Assembly: GCA_001563995.1 (NCBI GenBank)
Contig: LKMV01000042.1
Span: 1 to 6,180 of the forward strand
Source of the DNA: Nanohaloarchaea archaeon PL-Br10_U2g16
GTDB lineage: Archaea > Nanohalarchaeota > Nanosalinia > Nanosalinales > Nanosalinaceae
Reading direction: 5' to 3'
Length of the DNA: 6,180 nucleotides
Part shown: piece after piece, positions 4,497 through 6,180 of the stretch
Layout: each line of letters begins with the position of its first letter
Position numbering within the stretch: position 1 is the stretch's first letter
Notes under the pieces: model-generated
What the model saw: only the letters and a program-made list of their open reading frames with translations
Database searches by the model: none
What the model was told of the DNA's origin: nothing
Made by a program: the position numbers and the translations under genes

Positions 4497-5303
4497 CTAT
4501 ATCTCAAACTCGTCTCCCTTCCTCACCACGTTGAATCCTCTGCTCTCAAGCTGATGTCTCTCCTCTGAATTTTCTCTAAGAGCCGGGTTTGTATGGTTAA
4601 GATGGGTGAAATAAATATCTGTGTCCAGATCTGAAAATCTTTCAATCATACTTTTTATCGTAGGATGTTTTACCTCTTCATATCTCTCAATCTCATCCTT
4701 GCTCCAGAAAGTCCCGTCAACTATTGCTATATCCGCTTCCTCGATCGATTCTACAATTTTTTCAGTCATCTCATCGGTATCGCTGAGGTAGAAAAGTGTT
4801 TTATCCTCTCCTTTTATCATAAAGGATACACAGTCTGTGTTCACATGTCTGTGATCTAGAGATCTCGCCTCCAATGTTCCTCCCTGTAGTAGTTGTTCTT
4901 CTCTATCCTCAACCTCTTTTACAACTATATTTTCTCGGTCGATTAAGTAACGTATCGGATCGTTCTTCATCAGAAAGTTTCTGGTCTTTTCGGTCGCGTA
5001 TACAGGTAGTGAGCTTATATCCATCGATTCTTTTCCGAAGTAAAGCAGTCCTGACATATGTCCTGGCTGTCCGTGTGTAAGAAACACTCCATCCAGGTAA
5101 TGTCCGTCTATCTGCTGTCTTATATCCGGTGTGGCGTCGATAAGATAACGTACTGTGTCATCGTTCGAGTTTTCCTTCAGAAGTAGAGAACTTATGTATC
5201 TCTGCTCTCTAGGATCTTCCCTAGCTTTCTCACAGACATCACAGTCACATCCCAGATGTGGAACGCCACCGTCCTGTACGTTTCCGAGAACTTCAACCTT
5301 CAC
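4497..5303 (-). CDS. Metallo-beta-lactamase fold protein, PqqB/PhnP-like
   Basis: This 268-residue protein opens with VLGNVQDGGVPHLGCDCDVC, in which H16, C19, C21 and C24 form the extra structural zinc site of PqqB- and PhnP-like proteins. Next come LIDATPD (54-60, Asp57), the central motif LTHGQPGHMSGL (75-86), LDHRHVNTDCVSF (149-161), YLSDTDE (172-178), VDGTFW (195-200) and THLNHTNP (233-240). The usual HxHxDH reads H77-x-Q79-x-G81-H82, so the standard two-metal site is incomplete, as in PqqB relatives. The substrate is unknown; no other PQQ gene is in the window, so a PQQ role should not be assumed. The start is GTG at 5303: an in-frame TGA lies only 7-9 bases upstream, and the nearby ATG (5310) is out of frame. 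GTGAT 5 bases before the GTG fits a Shine-Dalgarno. The SRP RNA follows 45 bases after the stop. Confidence 0.87.
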   Translation of the reverse strand: MKVEVLGNVQDGGVPHLGCDCDVCEKAREDPREQRYISSLLLKENSNDDTVRYLIDATPDIRQQIDGHYLDGVFLTHGQPGHMSGLLYFGKESMDISSLPVYATEKTRNFLMKNDPIRYLIDRENIVVKEVEDREEQLLQGGTLEARSLDHRHVNTDCVSFMIKGEDKTLFYLSDTDEMTEKIVESIEEADIAIVDGTFWSKDEIERYEEVKHPTIKSMIERFSDLDTDIYFTHLNHTNPALRENSEERHQLESRGFNVVRKGDEFEI

Positions 5304-5308
5304 TTTCC

Positions 5309-5313
5309 ATCAC
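5309..5313 (-). promoter_or_regulatory. Shine-Dalgarno-like GTGAT before the GTG start
   Basis: GTGAT matches the part of the 16S-complementary consensus GGAGGTGAT nearest the start and lies 5 bases from the GTG at 5303. Together with the short leader implied by the TATA box at 5341-5346, it supports the GTG start. Confidence 0.4.
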
Positions 5314-5340
5314 TTAGAGATTCAATAGTCCCGTGACTAA

Positions 5341-5346
5341 TATAAA
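5341..5346 (-). promoter_or_regulatory. TATA box of the MBL-fold gene
   Basis: The minus strand reads TGTTTATATTAG, with TTTATA centred about 40 bases before the GTG. This predicts a leader of about 14 bases that includes the GTGAT ribosome site. Confidence 0.5.
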
Positions 5347-5410
5347 CACATTAAATCAGAAGTTCTGCTCGGTATTAATAACTTATCTCAACCCGACTTG
5401 ACCTCCATGG

Positions 5411-5417
5411 TTTTAAT
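5411..5417 (+). promoter_or_regulatory. TATA box of the Cys-rich micro-protein (leaderless)
   Basis: TTTTAAT is centred about 26 bases before the ATG at 5440, the spacing expected if transcription begins at the ATG. It is the main support, besides composition, that the short frame is a gene. Confidence 0.5.
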
Positions 5418-5439
5418 TCTAACAGGTTGAAGTTAATTT

Positions 5440-5508
5440 ATGAAAGAAGATGATGAAGACTCAAAGGAAGAGTCATGTGAATGTGAGAAATGTAGATGTT
5501 CTGAATAA
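5440..5508 (+). CDS. Cys-rich acidic micro-protein (22 residues), possible metal binder
   Basis: A short complete frame (ATG to TAA) encodes an acidic N-terminal half (MKEDDEDSKEES) and a C-terminal CECEKCRC followed by Ser-Glu. Four cysteines in a CxCxxCxC pattern within eight residues could hold one zinc or copper ion, as in a minimal metallothionein. The pattern is not the CPxCG of classic haloarchaeal zinc micro-proteins. All four are TGT codons. A TATA-like box 26 bases upstream suggests a leaderless transcript, and tRNA-Cys follows 54 bases downstream with its own TATA box. By chance alone a short frame with clustered Cys and good promoter spacing is uncommon but possible; nothing homologous is known to me. 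A regulatory peptide sensing cysteine supply is another idea, without direct support. Confidence 0.5.
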   Translation: MKEDDEDSKEESCECEKCRCSE

Positions 5509-5523
5509 GTCGGCAGACTTTTC

Positions 5524-5531
5524 TTATAAAT
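5524..5531 (+). promoter_or_regulatory. TATA box of tRNA-Cys
   Basis: TTATAAAT lies about 35 bases before the mature tRNA 5' end, predicting a transcript start near 5553 and a precursor leader of about 10 bases for RNase P to remove. Confidence 0.65.
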
Positions 5532-5562
5532 CTTGGAAGTTCTAGCCTAAAACAGAGCCTAT

Positions 5563-5635
5563 GCCAGGGTGACAGAGTGGTTATTGTGACTGCCTGCAGA
5601 GCGGTTTCTCCTGGGTTCGAATCCCAGCCCTGGCT
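5563..5635 (+). tRNA. tRNA-Cys (anticodon GCA)
   Basis: A complete cloverleaf of 73 bases can be drawn. The acceptor GCCAGGG pairs with CCCTGGC, the D stem ACAG with TTGT around an 8-base loop containing GG, the anticodon stem ACTGC with GCGGT around loop CTGCAGA, and the T stem CTGGG with CCCAG around TTCGAAT. The anticodon is GCA at 5596-5598, and the discriminator is T5635 (U73), the identity base of tRNA-Cys. There is no intron, and the CCA end is not encoded. T-rich sequence just after (TTTATTCCGTTTATT) probably ends transcription. Confidence 0.97.
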
Positions 5636-5716
5636 TTATTCCGTTTATTCTGGCAGGATTTCTGGTAGTGTTCTACTAATGTCTTAGAATACAATCATCT
5701 GTGTCATAAATAGAAC

Positions 5717-5730
5717 AGATAATAGATAAT
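5717..5730. repeat. Tandem AGATAAT x2
   Basis: Two exact adjacent copies of AGATAAT lie in the AT-rich gap (5636-5776) between tRNA-Cys and the gene at 5777. They may be a chance product of AT-rich sequence. Confidence 0.35.
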
Positions 5731-5745
5731 CTAAATTAAGGCTTG

Positions 5746-5753
5746 TTTTAAGA
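5746..5753 (+). promoter_or_regulatory. Possible TATA box for the right-end gene
   Basis: TTTTAAGA is centred about 27 bases before the ATG at 5777, fitting leaderless spacing. The rest of this stretch is also AT-rich, so competing boxes exist, including AATATTAT and TATATA. Confidence 0.35.
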
Positions 5754-5760
5754 ATATTAT

Positions 5761-5770
5761 CCTATATAGG
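5761..5770. repeat. Palindrome CCTATATAGG next to the start codon
   Basis: A perfect 10-base palindrome ends 6 bases before the ATG at 5777. It lies too close to the ATG to be the TATA box of a leaderless transcript, so it may be an operator or a second promoter element. Confidence 0.35.
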
Positions 5771-5776
5771 TCAAAC

Positions 5777-6180
5777 ATGGTTGACCAAAATAAATATTCA
5801 ATGGAAAAGAGTTCGTCGAAACAAAACTTAGAATCAACAAAAGTTATAGATTCAGAAGTAGGATGGAGAAGTTCTCCTGAATCAGAAGATCTAAAGGAAA
5901 CCATAGATAAATATCTAAATGGTTCTAGAGAAGAACAGGGAAATTCTAGCACTCTGATAGCTGAAGAGTTTGAAGAAGAGAGAAATAAAAAGTTTACAGT
6001 GCCAGCTGTAAGAGTAATAGATGGAAAACACAGCATGCAGCCGGACGAAGGGTACGAAGAATCAGTTTTTGTTCAAAGAGGCAGAGCAAAAGACGTTATT
6101 GACGACTACAGCAGCTGGACGGAGTCAGGAGTTTATCTTTTTGCAGTCGATCTAGATGAAGTTGAAAGAGATGAGGAAAC
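5777..6180 (+). CDS. Unrecognised acidic protein (partial, C-terminus beyond right edge)
   Basis: From ATG 5777 an open frame runs 134 codons to the right edge with no stop. The first 75 residues are polar, Ser/Glu/Lys-rich and probably disordered (MVDQNKYSMEKSSSKQNLES at the start, then EEFEEERNKK near 68-77). A more structured part begins at about residue 78: FTVPAVRVIDG, ESVFVQRGRAKDVIDDY, and SGVYLFAVDLDEVERDEE. I do not recognise the family. Codons such as AAA, ATA, AGA and TTT dominate, and the gene and its upstream gap look richer in AT than the minus-strand genes. It follows a tRNA gene, a common insertion site for mobile elements, so acquisition is possible, but no integrase or repeated tRNA end is visible. 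There is no hydrophobic segment, so the visible part should be soluble. A second ATG at codon 9 (5801) is an alternative start. Confidence 0.75.
   Translation, partial: MVDQNKYSMEKSSSKQNLESTKVIDSEVGWRSSPESEDLKETIDKYLNGSREEQGNSSTLIAEEFEEERNKKFTVPAVRVIDGKHSMQPDEGYEESVFVQRGRAKDVIDDYSSWTESGVYLFAVDLDEVERDEE

Noticed and set aside
5731..6036. Minus-strand frame of 101 codons
   Set aside because: It is antisense to the gene at 5777, which continues open to the window edge in a sensible acidic composition. The minus frame is Phe/Ser/Leu-rich, a mirror of Glu/Arg codons.
1..6180. CRISPR array, insertion sequence or transposase
   Set aside because: No regularly spaced repeats, no terminal inverted repeats bounding a gene and no transposase-like protein were seen.

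Overview
The window looks archaeal. It carries a 7S signal recognition particle (SRP) RNA with a recognisable archaeal Alu domain. Several genes have a TATA-like box about 25-28 bases upstream of the start codon and no ribosome binding site, which is the archaeal leaderless arrangement. Most of the protein families are common in euryarchaea. Moderate GC, lysine- and glutamate-rich proteins and very tight packing would fit a small-genome lineage such as the Nanohaloarchaeota, but that placement is inference and was not tested by any search.

From the left edge to 5303 everything reads on the minus strand. In transcription order: a PqqB/PhnP-like metallo-beta-lactamase fold protein (5303-4497); the SRP RNA (about 4451-4190); a short TraB/PrgY-type protein (4039-3407); a DUF2797-type zinc-binding protein overlapping it by 17 bases (3423-2701); a PD-(D/E)XK nuclease-like protein (2676-2197); a multi-spanning membrane protein that looks like a site-2 protease with its zinc histidines lost (2162-1548); a HerA/DUF87-type ATPase (1516-254); and a membrane protein cut by the left edge (250-1). 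The last two are translationally coupled. The nuclease, protease-like and ATPase genes each appear to have their own leaderless promoter, with the TATA box on or just past the preceding stop codon.

From 5440 rightward the plus strand is used: a 22-residue peptide ending in a CxCxxCxC cluster with a well-placed leaderless promoter, tRNA-Cys(GCA) at 5563-5635, and an AT-rich, acidic, unrecognised gene from 5777 that runs off the right edge. Positions 5304-5439 form a divergent promoter region.

Two RNA genes belong to core translation and secretion. The rest is a mixture of conserved but poorly understood families. The most interesting items are the Cys-rich micro-protein next to tRNA-Cys, the degenerate site-2 protease beside a HerA-like ATPase and membrane partner, unusual loops in the SRP RNA, and a cluster of TGTAAT palindromes in front of the TraB gene.
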